Origin: Sphingomonadales bacterium UBA6171
GTDB lineage: Bacteria > Pseudomonadota > Alphaproteobacteria > Sphingomonadales > Sphingomonadaceae
Length of the DNA stretch: 5,485 nucleotides
Assembly (NCBI GenBank): GCA_002422985.1
Contig: DITZ01000016.1
Coordinates: 1 to 5,485, forward strand
Reading direction: 5' to 3'
The translations under genes were made by a program, and so were the position numbers. Below, one piece after another: positions 1-5,485 of the stretch; positions within the stretch are counted from its first letter, which is position 1; every line of letters begins with the position of its first letter. The notes under the pieces are model-generated. The model saw only the letters and a list, made by a program, of their open reading frames with translations, did no database searches and was not told the DNA's origin.

Positions 1-1
1 C

Positions 2-1282
2 ACCACGGCCGGGGACGTGACCGGAATGGGGAATGAATTCTCGTCCGAGGCGGTCGCTGGAGCACTTCCGATCGGACAAAATTCTCCGCAACAATCTCCC
101 TTCGGATTGTACACTGAACAACTTTCCGGCACCCCATTCACCGTTCCCCGCGCGAATGCGCGGCGCGTCTGGATGTATCGGATTCGGCCTTCCGCGATTC
201 ACCCGCCCTACCGGCGCATCGACAGTCGTCTCATGTGCGGTGAAATCGCCGAACCGACACCGAATCGTCTCCGTTGGGACCCGTTACCGATCCCCGAGGA
301 ACCCACTGATTTCGTGGATGGCATGACGACCCTCCTGACCACCGCCGATACCGCCATGACGGGTGTGACGGTGCATGTGTTCGCCGCGAATCGTGACATG
401 CAACGGGTGTTCTGGAACGCGGACGGTGAATTGTTGATGATCCCGCAACAAGGACGCTTGTCCTTGGCGACGGAACTCGGCCTGCTGGTGGTTGCACCCG
501 GAGAGATCGTGGTGATCCCGCGCGGTATTCGATTTCGCGTGACCCTGCCTGACGGAACCGCGCGCGGTTATGTGTGTGAGAATCACGGCGCCGCGCTGCG
601 CCTGCCCGACCTGGGTCCGATCGGCGCGAACGGCCTGGCGAACCCGCGGGACTTCCTGGCCCCCGTTGCGTGGTTCGAGGAACGGGACGAACCCACCAAG
701 GTGGTGCAGAAATACATGGGTTGCCTGTGGGAGACGACGCTGGGTCACTCCCCCCTGGATGTCGTCGCGTGGCACGGCAACCTTACGCCATACAAGTACG
801 ATCTTTCCCGGTTCAATGTGATCAACACGGTCAGCTTTGATCATCCCGATCCGTCGATCTTCACGGTTCTGACCGCGCCCACCGAACAACCCGGCGTGGC
901 CAACCTGGATTTCGTGATCTTCCCGCCGCGCTGGATGGTTGCGGAAAATACCTTTCGCCCACCGTGGTTCCACAGAAACGTCATGAATGAATGTATGGGT
1001 CTGGTGCATGGGTCGTACGATGCCAAGGAGGGAGGATTTCTTCCCGGCGGATTGTCGTTGCATGGCATCATGAGCGCGCATGGCCCGGACGCCGCCAGCG
1101 CCGAGCGCGCGATGCACGAGACTTTGGTGCCTCGGAAGATGGATAACACGCTGGCATTCATGTTTGAGACGCGAATGGTGCTGCATCCGACGCGCCATGC
1201 GTTGTCGGTGCCCCAGCTTCAGACCGACTATGATGCCGTGTGGGATGGGCTGAACAAGAACTTCACGGGAGGACACGCATGA
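2..1282 (+). CDS. hmgA: Homogentisate 1,2-dioxygenase, probably 5'-truncated by the window edge
   Basis: Cytosolic non-heme Fe(II) dioxygenase that opens the ring of homogentisate to maleylacetoacetate in tyrosine/phenylalanine breakdown. Numbering from the GTG at 17 (421 residues), the whole family pattern is visible: GNEFSSEA near the N terminus, GALPIGQNSPQ (16-26), GLYTEQLSG (30-38), WHGNLTPYKYDL (252-263), and the cupin active site. By alignment with the human enzyme, the Fe ligands are H319 and E325 (in RPPWFHRNVMNE) and H355 (in SAHGPD), with catalytic base H276 (in FDHPDPS). All are intact and correctly spaced. The frame is open to the left edge. Relatives carry several more residues before the GFGNEF-like motif, and the GTG at 17 has no well-spaced Shine-Dalgarno, so the true start is probably outside the window; GTG 17 is the fallback. 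The stop overlaps the fahA start (ATGA). Codon use is more mixed than in the G-ending downstream genes. Identity is certain; only the start is open. Confidence 0.97.
   Translation, partial: TTAGDVTGMGNEFSSEAVAGALPIGQNSPQQSPFGLYTEQLSGTPFTVPRANARRVWMYRIRPSAIHPPYRRIDSRLMCGEIAEPTPNRLRWDPLPIPEEPTDFVDGMTTLLTTADTAMTGVTVHVFAANRDMQRVFWNADGELLMIPQQGRLSLATELGLLVVAPGEIVVIPRGIRFRVTLPDGTARGYVCENHGAALRLPDLGPIGANGLANPRDFLAPVAWFEERDEPTKVVQKYMGCLWETTLGHSPLDVVAWHGNLTPYKYDLSRFNVINTVSFDHPDPSIFTVLTAPTEQPGVANLDFVIFPPRWMVAENTFRPPWFHRNVMNECMGLVHGSYDAKEGGFLPGGLSLHGIMSAHGPDAASAERAMHETLVPRKMDNTLAFMFETRMVLHPTRHALSVPQLQTDYDAVWDGLNKNFTGGHA
1267..1273 (+). promoter_or_regulatory. Ribosome binding site that fixes the fahA start
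   Basis: GGGAGGA lies 5 bases before the ATG at 1279 and inside the last codons of hmgA. It favours ATG 1279 over the in-frame ATG at 1240, which would add 13 residues unlike the family N terminus and has no comparable purine run at the right distance. Confidence 0.8.
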
Positions 1283-2592
1283 TCGACGAAACCCACGACC
1301 TAACGAGGACAAGCTGGGTCGCCTCGGCTAACGGCCACGCGGCGTTTCCGATCCAGAACCTTCCGGTCGGCGTGTTCTCTCCGCCAGGCAGCACAGCGCG
1401 GGGCGGAATCGCGATCGGCGATTGCATCCTGGATATCGGTGCGGCGCTGGAGGCGGGATTGCTGACGGGCCCCGCGCGTGACGCGGCGGAACTCGCTTCG
1501 GGCCGTACGTTGAATGCGTTCCTGGAAGCAGGGCCGGCCGCGCATCGGGCGCTGCGCCGGGCCGTGTCGGCGGTGCTGGCGTCCGATGCGCCTGCCACGA
1601 CGCGGGCGCTGGAAGGGCGGTTGCTGCATGACGCGGCGGCCTGCGTCCTGCACCTGCCGGCGCGTATCGGGGATTTCACGGATTTTTTCGCGGGCATCCA
1701 TCACGCCACCGCCGGCGGGCGGATCAATCGTCCCGAAAATCCGCTCATGCCTAATTATAAGTACGTGCCGGTCGCCTATCACAGCCGGGCGTCGTCGGTG
1801 CGGGTGTCGGGAGAGGGCGTGGTGCGGCCGAAGGGGCAGCGCAAGCCGGCGGACCAGGCGGAGCCGGATTTCGGTCCCTGCCGCAATTTCGATTACGAAC
1901 TGGAACTGGGCATGTGGATCGGGCCGGGGAACGAACTCGGCAGCCCGATCCCGATCCGGGAGGCCGGGCGGCACGTCGCGGGGTTCTGCCTGCTGAACGA
2001 CTGGTCGGCGCGCGACATCCAGACCTGGGAATATCAGCCGCTGGGGCCGTTTCTGGCGAAGAATTTCCAGACGACCGTCAGCCCCTGGATCATCACGCCC
2101 GAAGCGCTGGCGCCATTCCGCGGGCCGGCCTTTGCGCGGGGTGCGGACGAGCCGGCACCGCTCCCCTATCTGAGCGACGCGGATGATGCAGCGCATGGCG
2201 GGCTGGCGCTGGCGCTGTCGGTGTGGCTGCAAACGGCGCGGATGCGCGTGGAAGGCATGGCGGCCGTGCAGCTTTCGGCGGCCAGTGCGGGCGCGCTTTA
2301 CTGGACGGTGGCGCAGATGGTGGCGCACCATGCGAGCGGCGGCTGCAATCTGCGGGCGGGCGATCTGCTGGGCACCGGCACGATTTCCGGCGACACGGCG
2401 GGCAGCGAGGGATCGCTGCTGGAGCTGACCATGGGGGGCACGCAGCCGCTTGTGCTGCCCAATGGCGAGACGCGGCGGTTTCTGGAGGATGGCGACGCGC
2501 TCAGCATAGCAGCGCGCGGCGAACGGCCGGGCTTTGCGGGCATTGGCTTTGGGGAATGTGTGGGGGTGATTGTCGGCCAGGGGGTGCGGTGA
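1279..2592 (+). CDS. fahA: Fumarylacetoacetase (fumarylacetoacetate hydrolase)
   Basis: Last enzyme of the homogentisate pathway; it hydrolyses fumarylacetoacetate to fumarate and acetoacetate in the cytosol. At 437 residues it has normal family length. An N-terminal SH3-like domain (about 1-120, with FPIQNLPVGVFS at 23-34) precedes the FAH catalytic fold. By alignment with mouse FAH, the metal ligands are D135, E207, E209 (FDYELELG) and D241 (NDWSARDIQ). The catalytic and binding residues H142, R151, Y167, R245, Q248, K261, T368 (GTGTISG) and E382 are also present. One departure is visible: the position of mouse Tyr128 (TDFY) is Phe137 here (TDFF). The start ATG overlaps the hmgA stop, so the two genes are co-translated. 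Maleylacetoacetate isomerase does not follow and must lie elsewhere, or upstream of the window. Identity is very secure. Confidence 0.97.
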   Translation: MIDETHDLTRTSWVASANGHAAFPIQNLPVGVFSPPGSTARGGIAIGDCILDIGAALEAGLLTGPARDAAELASGRTLNAFLEAGPAAHRALRRAVSAVLASDAPATTRALEGRLLHDAAACVLHLPARIGDFTDFFAGIHHATAGGRINRPENPLMPNYKYVPVAYHSRASSVRVSGEGVVRPKGQRKPADQAEPDFGPCRNFDYELELGMWIGPGNELGSPIPIREAGRHVAGFCLLNDWSARDIQTWEYQPLGPFLAKNFQTTVSPWIITPEALAPFRGPAFARGADEPAPLPYLSDADDAAHGGLALALSVWLQTARMRVEGMAAVQLSAASAGALYWTVAQMVAHHASGGCNLRAGDLLGTGTISGDTAGSEGSLLELTMGGTQPLVLPNGETRRFLEDGDALSIAARGERPGFAGIGFGECVGVIVGQGVR

Positions 2593-2619
2593 CGGGGGAA
2601 GCAAAAGATTGTCGGTGAT

Positions 2620-2633
2620 TTGCGCGGCATCAA
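2620..2633. promoter_or_regulatory. FNR/FixK-like dyad upstream of the universal stress gene
   Basis: TTGCGCGGCATCAA fits the relaxed FixK pattern TTG(A/C)-N6-(T/G)CAA, and matches 8 of 10 defined bases of the FNR box TTGAT-N4-ATCAA. It lies 28 bases after the fahA stop, with its centre about 73 bases before the usp ATG. A -10-like CGTAAT at 2661-2666 is at a usable distance for an activator site. Universal stress genes are common targets of CRP/FNR-family regulators. This is one match with no consensus score, so it remains a candidate. Confidence 0.45.
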
Positions 2634-2687
2634 TGCGGTGATGGTGCTGGCGCTGCACGCCGTAATCGCCGATGATGGGTGGCTATT

Positions 2688-2693
2688 GGAGGA
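2688..2693 (+). promoter_or_regulatory. Ribosome binding site that fixes the usp start
   Basis: GGAGGA sits 6 bases before the ATG at 2700, a near-ideal arrangement. An in-frame GTG at 2679 would place this element inside the coding region, so ATG 2700 (protein beginning MRSILLHM) is preferred. Confidence 0.85.
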
Positions 2694-2699
2694 ACGACG

Positions 2700-3515
2700 A
2701 TGCGCTCGATTCTGTTGCATATGGCCGAGGATGACGGGTTTGAAAGCCGGTTTCAGGCGGCGATGGATTTTGCCCGTTTTATGGACGGCCATGTCGAATG
2801 TCTGCAAACGCGGCGGATTCCGGCCTTTATCGGCACGGATACGATGGGTTTCTCCGGCTCTGCCGCGATGGTGGTGCAGATGGTGGAGGAGGAGGACAAG
2901 GCGGTTGCCGCCGCCCGCGCCGCGCTGGAGCCGCGCATCCTGCGCGAGGGCATCCCGTTCAACTGGTCTGAAGCGATGGGGGAGCCGGCGCAGACGCTGG
3001 TGGACCGGTCGCTGCTCTCTGACCTGGTGGTGATGAGCCTGCCGGACAAGGCGCATAAGGAGCTTGGGCCGGCGCTGGGCGCGGTGGTGACGCGGGCAGA
3101 TGCGCCGGTGCTGGCGGTGCCGCTGGACTGGGCGCGGCTGGAGCTGGAGCGGCCGGTGATGATCGCCTGGAAGCCGACGAGCGAGGCGGCGTCGGCGGTG
3201 AAGGCGTGCGTGCCGCTGCTGCGCAAAGCGGCGCGGGTGGACATATTGACGATTGATCCGCAGGACGTGGGGGATTTTCCGCCGATGGCGGTGGCCTCCT
3301 ATCTGTCGCGCCATGGGGTGAAGGCGGAGCTGCATGAACGGTCTTCCGGAGACGGCAATGCGGCGGACATCATCTCGGGCGTGGCGCTGGAACTGGGCGC
3401 GGGGCTGGTGGTGATGGGCGGCTATGGCCGCAGCCGGGCGATGGAATTTCTGCTGGGCGGTGTGACGCGGCGGCTGCTGGCATCCAGCCCTGTTCCGCTG
3501 CTGATGGCGCATTGA
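2700..3515 (+). CDS. Tandem-domain universal stress protein (UspA family)
   Basis: A 271-residue soluble protein with two Usp domains, about 1-140 and 150-271. Each begins with a core strand (RSILLHM at 2-8; RPVMIAW at 151-157) and ends in the family's helix-strand unit. The second domain has VMGGYGRSRAMEFLLGGVTR (238-257), which fits the nucleotide-binding G-2X-G-9X-G pattern (G240, G243, G253). The usual following Ser/Thr is replaced by G254, with T256 close by. The matching segment of the first domain (VVMSLPDKAHKELGPALGAVV, around 110-130) lacks the glycine motif, so only the C-terminal domain is likely to bind nucleotide. Usp proteins respond to starvation, oxidative or respiratory stress; the specific role here is unknown. 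A 107-bp gap with an FNR/FixK-like dyad separates it from fahA, suggesting its own promoter. Family assignment is firm. Confidence 0.9.
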   Translation: MRSILLHMAEDDGFESRFQAAMDFARFMDGHVECLQTRRIPAFIGTDTMGFSGSAAMVVQMVEEEDKAVAAARAALEPRILREGIPFNWSEAMGEPAQTLVDRSLLSDLVVMSLPDKAHKELGPALGAVVTRADAPVLAVPLDWARLELERPVMIAWKPTSEAASAVKACVPLLRKAARVDILTIDPQDVGDFPPMAVASYLSRHGVKAELHERSSGDGNAADIISGVALELGAGLVVMGGYGRSRAMEFLLGGVTRRLLASSPVPLLMAH

Positions 3516-3602
3516 GGCGTCATCGGGACGTTTCGACGCGTCATGCAATGCGGGCAGAGGACCGCTGTTGCAGGAGAATATGGATGATGGCGAATCGGCC
3601 CG

Positions 3603-3806
3603 GTGGAATTCATGCTGTCTGCCTTTCATGGCAATCAGTCCGACGGCTCAATCCCTGATGCGATTGCCGGGCCGGTGGAGCCTTCCGACGCCCCGGAGCC
3701 GGAGACGACCGCAGCGGCGATGCTGCCGGCCTGCTTTTTCCGCAGCTGCGAACATTGCGGAACGGGCGCGCTGCCCTTTATAGCCTTGGGCGGATCAAGG
3801 CGATGA
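3603..3806 (+). CDS. Possible small hypothetical protein with a CxxC motif
   Basis: I do not recognise this 67-residue ORF (GTG at 3603; ATG at 3612 would give 64 residues). Its translation is more protein-like than the other frames here: an acidic Pro/Glu/Ala stretch (about 24-40, including EPSDAPEPE), then a Cys-rich end with C45, C49 and C52 (CFFRSCEHCG) and GALPF. It has no signal peptide or membrane segment. It stops 10 bases before the pssD start, on the same strand, so it could be a leader ORF or a small metal- or redox-binding partner. Against it, neither start has a good ribosome binding site, the third-position GC bias is weaker than in its neighbours, and it overlaps an inverted repeat and promoter-like bases that would explain the sequence equally well. 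Confidence 0.3.
   Translation: MEFMLSAFHGNQSDGSIPDAIAGPVEPSDAPEPETTAAAMLPACFFRSCEHCGTGALPFIALGGSRR
3738..3762. repeat. 7-bp inverted repeat, possible operator ahead of pssD
   Basis: TTCCGCA (3738-3744) and TGCGGAA (3756-3762) are perfect inverted arms separated by 11 bases. The first arm runs into the 10-bp palindrome CGCAGCTGCG (3741-3750). The second arm overlaps TTGCGG, a weak -35-like sequence followed 16 bases later by TTTATA. That arrangement suits a repressor site or an RNA hairpin. Chance occurrence in GC-rich coding DNA is also possible. Confidence 0.35.
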
Positions 3807-3816
3807 CGGGGCAGAG

Positions 3817-4308
3817 ATGGCAGCGGCCGGGCGGTTGACGAAGGTGATGGCGGTGGCCTCTGGCGGGGGTCATTGGGTGCAGCTGAACCGGCTGGCACCG
3901 GCCTGGGACGGGTGCGAGGTGCATTTCGTGACGACATCCGCCGATCAGGAAGCGGGCGTTGTGGCGCGCGCCGCCGCGCGCGGGCAGCCACGGCCGCATT
4001 TCCACATCTGCACCGATGCCAATCGCTGGCAGAAGCTGCGGCTGCTGAAACAGGCGCTGGAGCTGGTGGTGATTGTGCTGAAGGTGCGGCCCGATGTGCT
4101 GATAACCACGGGGGCGGCACCCGGCTATTTCGCGCTGCGGCTGGCGAAGCTGACCGGCGCGCGCACCTGCTGGCTGGACAGTATTGCCAACGCGCAGGAA
4201 TTGTCCCTGTCTGGCGCGAAGGCGGGGCCGCATGCGGATCTGTTCCTGACACAATGGCCGGAAGTGGCAAAGCCCGGCGGGCCGCAGTTCAAGGGAGCGG
4301 TGCTGTGA
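3817..4308 (+). CDS. pssD: Alg14/PssD-like glycosyltransferase subunit (membrane-anchoring half)
   Basis: A 163-residue protein of the Alg14/PssD/EpsE-type family, which supplies the acceptor-binding, membrane-associated half of a split GT-B glycosyltransferase. Visible family features are the N-terminal strand and Gly-rich loop VMAVASGGGHWVQL (10-23), a hydrophobic helix (about 77-90) before RPDVLITTGAAPG (91-103), WLDSIANAQELSLSG (119-133), and a C-terminal TQWPE (145-149). Partners of this type add a sugar to a lipid-PP-sugar at the cytoplasmic face of the inner membrane; in Rhizobium, PssD with PssE is the glucuronosyltransferase of exopolysaccharide synthesis. The sugar used here cannot be read from sequence. 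ATG 3817 has GGGG 5 bases upstream. TTG 3835 or ATG 3847 would give an N terminus closer to many relatives and cannot be excluded. The stop overlaps the next start (GTGA). Confidence 0.88.
   Translation: MAAAGRLTKVMAVASGGGHWVQLNRLAPAWDGCEVHFVTTSADQEAGVVARAAARGQPRPHFHICTDANRWQKLRLLKQALELVVIVLKVRPDVLITTGAAPGYFALRLAKLTGARTCWLDSIANAQELSLSGAKAGPHADLFLTQWPEVAKPGGPQFKGAVL
4291..4297 (+). promoter_or_regulatory. Ribosome binding site for the GTG start of pssE
   Basis: AAGGGAG lies 7 bases before the GTG at 4305, inside the end of pssD. It supports initiation at this GTG, which restores the family N terminus IFLTIGTQ. Confidence 0.75.
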
Positions 4309-4799
4309 TTTTCCTGACCATCGGCACGCAGGAGCCGTTTGACCGGCTGGTGTCGGCGCTGGACCAATGGGCCGCCACATCGGGCGTGCCGGTGTTCGGG
4401 CAATTGGGGGCGCTGAAGGCGGAAAGCTATCGGCCGCAGCATTTTCCCTTTGCGGATTTCATGGACGCCGCGGCCTATGAAGAAAAGCTGCGCGCGGCCG
4501 ATGTGGTGGTGGCCCATGCCGGGATGGGCTCCATCATCTCGGCGCTGACCCATGCCAAGCCGATCATCATCATGCCGCGTCGCGCCAGCCTGGGCGAGCA
4601 CCGCAACGAACATCAGCTGGCAACTGCGGAGCGGTTTCGCAGCCGCAGCGGTGTGTGGGTGGCGGATGAACCGTCTGCGCTGCCGGCGCTGCTGGCCCAG
4701 TTGCTGAGCGGGAACGCGGCGGCCGGGAGCATCGCGCCCTTTGCCAGCGACAGCCTGCTGGACGCCCTGCGCGGGCTGATCCGGGGCGTTGCGGCGTGA
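4305..4799 (+). CDS. pssE: Alg13/PssE-like glycosyltransferase subunit (catalytic half)
   Basis: A 164-residue protein matching the C-terminal domain of family 28 glycosyltransferases, the nucleotide-sugar-binding half that pairs with Alg14/PssD. It opens with FLTIGTQEPFDRL (3-15), has FGQLG (31-35), and carries the donor-binding signature AHAGMGSIISAL (70-81), KPIIIMPRR (85-93) and EHRNEHQ (98-104). The length is typical of stand-alone Alg13/PssE proteins. The GTG start overlaps the pssD stop in GTGA, so the two subunits should be made in matched amounts by coupled translation. The expected product is a heteromeric enzyme at the inner membrane acting on an undecaprenyl-linked sugar in exopolysaccharide assembly. 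Function follows from the family; donor and acceptor are not determined. Its own stop overlaps the next gene in the same way. Confidence 0.9.
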   Translation: MIFLTIGTQEPFDRLVSALDQWAATSGVPVFGQLGALKAESYRPQHFPFADFMDAAAYEEKLRAADVVVAHAGMGSIISALTHAKPIIIMPRRASLGEHRNEHQLATAERFRSRSGVWVADEPSALPALLAQLLSGNAAAGSIAPFASDSLLDALRGLIRGVAA

Positions 4800-5440
4800 C
4801 AAAGCCGCCGGTGGTGAGCCGCCGGGAACTGGCGGTGCTGGGCGGACTGCTGGGGGTGGGCACGGTGGCGATACTGGCCGCGCGGCGGCTGGCGCCGCTG
4901 GGGCCGGTGGTGGGCATGACGCCGGTGGTGGCGGCCATTTATGCTGACAGGCAGGCACCGGTGGGCGGCAATCCGCGCGGCGATGTAACGCTGTTTGTGT
5001 GGACGGATTTCAACTGCCCGGCCTGTCGCAGATCCCATCCCGACATGCTGGCGGCGGTGCAGGCGGATGGCGGCACGCGCCTGGTTTACCGGGACTGGCC
5101 GATCTTCGGACAGGAGAGCGAGGCGGCCGCGCGCCATGCCATCGCGGCGGCGCGGCAGGGGCTGTATGCGGCAGTCCACGACCGGCTGATGCAGGGCGGG
5201 CGCGCCAATGCCGGGGCGGCGGAGGCGGCGACGGCGGCAGCCGGCGGCAGTGTGGAACGGCTGCGCGCCGATGTGGTGGCGCTGGCGCCGGTGATGGATG
5301 CGATGCTGGCGCGGCACGCGCGCGAGGCGTTCGCGCTGGGGCTGGGCGGCACGCCGGGGCATATGGTGGGCACGATATTGTTGAAAGGCGCGCGCCCGGA
5401 ACGGGATTTTGCCCGCGCGATACGGCTGGCGCGGGGTTAG
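4796..5440 (+). CDS. DsbA/DsbG-like thioredoxin-fold protein, membrane-anchored or Tat-exported
   Basis: A 214-residue protein with an N-terminal export signal and a thiol-oxidoreductase domain. SRREL (8-12), followed by a hydrophobic stretch (about 12-28, LAVLGGLLGVGTVAILAA), resembles a twin-arginine signal. No clear signal-peptidase site is seen, and RR follows at 30-31, so it may instead be a signal anchor. The thioredoxin fold begins near 63 (DVTLFVWTDFNCPAC). The active site is C74-P-A-C77, and GTPGHMVG (185-192) supplies the cis-proline loop (P187). An Ala-rich helical insert lies between. Relatives act as periplasmic disulfide oxidases, isomerases or thiol reductases; which reaction occurs here is unknown. 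The GTG start overlaps the pssE stop (GTGA), with GGGG 9 bases upstream, so it is translationally coupled to the glycosyltransferase pair. Fold and motif are secure; the physiological role is not. Confidence 0.88.
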   Translation: MTKPPVVSRRELAVLGGLLGVGTVAILAARRLAPLGPVVGMTPVVAAIYADRQAPVGGNPRGDVTLFVWTDFNCPACRRSHPDMLAAVQADGGTRLVYRDWPIFGQESEAAARHAIAAARQGLYAAVHDRLMQGGRANAGAAEAATAAAGGSVERLRADVVALAPVMDAMLARHAREAFALGLGGTPGHMVGTILLKGARPERDFARAIRLARG

Positions 5441-5485
5441 AGCAGGATGGCTTCACCGTCTGTCGTCGCCCCGTGCCTGACACGG

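Larger units (their letters stand above)
3516..3816. other. Intergenic region between usp and the glycosyltransferase block
   Basis: This 301-bp stretch has no securely identified gene. Just after the usp stop, a weak 4-bp stem (CGTC/GACG, 3518-3530) followed by TTT could be a poor terminator. GACGCGTC (3535-3542) is a short palindrome. AGGAG at 3572-3576 precedes three nearby ATGs (3580, 3584, 3587), but the reading frames they open are Arg-rich or end within about 24 codons. A small ORF (3603-3806) and an inverted repeat (3738-3762) are listed separately. A weak promoter-like pair, TTGCGG at 3755-3760 and TTTATA at 3777-3782, could serve the block downstream. Confidence 0.6.

Noticed and set aside
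284..1312. Long antisense open frame across hmgA (342 codons)
   Set aside because: The translation is rich in Arg, His and Gln with no family motif, and the + strand encodes an intact dioxygenase. It is a by-product of high-GC codon bias.
1300..2658. 452-codon antisense frame across fahA
   Set aside because: It is Arg/His/Pro-rich low-complexity translation opposite a complete, motif-rich enzyme; no start signal was found.
2649..2661. GGCG/CGCC hairpin in the fahA-usp gap
   Set aside because: It is a 4-bp stem with no T run; such pairs are expected by chance at this GC content.
3518..3533. Hairpin followed by TTT after usp, as a terminator
   Set aside because: The stem is only 4 bp and the T run is 3, too weak to call a rho-independent terminator.
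2298..3629. 443-codon antisense frame across fahA, usp and the gap
   Set aside because: It crosses several real genes and reads as His/Arg-rich shadow sequence without recognisable domains.
3580..3783. Frame starting at ATG 3580 behind AGGAG
   Set aside because: The spacing to AGGAG is only 3 bases, and the protein turns into Arg/Pro-rich sequence typical of a shadow frame of the ORF at 3603-3806.
5447..5485. Possible start of a further gene (ATG GCT TCA CCG) running off the right edge
   Set aside because: Only 13 codons are visible, with no convincing ribosome binding site and no recognisable motif.

Overview
The window is a high-GC stretch with almost no gaps and every supported gene on the + strand. 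It looks like ordinary chromosomal DNA of a proteobacterium, most likely an alphaproteobacterium such as a sphingomonad or a relative of the acetic-acid bacteria. That placement is an impression from GC content, codon use and the protein types; no rRNA or other phylogenetic marker is present. There are no tRNAs, insertion sequences, CRISPR arrays or phage genes.

Region 1 (1-2592) is the lower half of aerobic tyrosine/phenylalanine (homogentisate) catabolism. Homogentisate 1,2-dioxygenase (hmgA, cut at or near its 5' end by the window edge) opens the aromatic ring. Fumarylacetoacetase (fahA), joined to it by an ATGA overlap, cleaves fumarylacetoacetate to fumarate and acetoacetate. The isomerase that should act between them (maleylacetoacetate isomerase, maiA/hmgC) is not in the window.

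Region 2 (2593-3515) is a tandem-domain universal stress protein with a strong ribosome binding site. An FNR/FixK-like dyad lies about 70 bp upstream of its start, suggesting oxygen or redox control as a separate unit.

Region 3 (3516-3816) is a roughly 300-bp gap. It contains a doubtful small ORF with a CxxC motif that ends 10 bp before the next gene. A 7-bp inverted repeat overlaps a weak promoter-like sequence in the same place.

Region 4 (3817-5440) is a tightly coupled three-gene block. It encodes an Alg14/PssD-like membrane-anchoring glycosyltransferase subunit, its Alg13/PssE-like catalytic partner, and an N-terminally anchored or Tat-like exported thioredoxin-fold protein with a CPAC active site. 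The genes overlap by GTGA at both junctions, and both downstream genes use GTG starts. The two glycosyltransferase halves should form one enzyme that adds a sugar to a lipid-linked precursor at the inner membrane, as in exopolysaccharide synthesis. Why a periplasmic-type thiol oxidoreductase is co-translated with it is the most interesting question here. The window ends 45 bp after this block.
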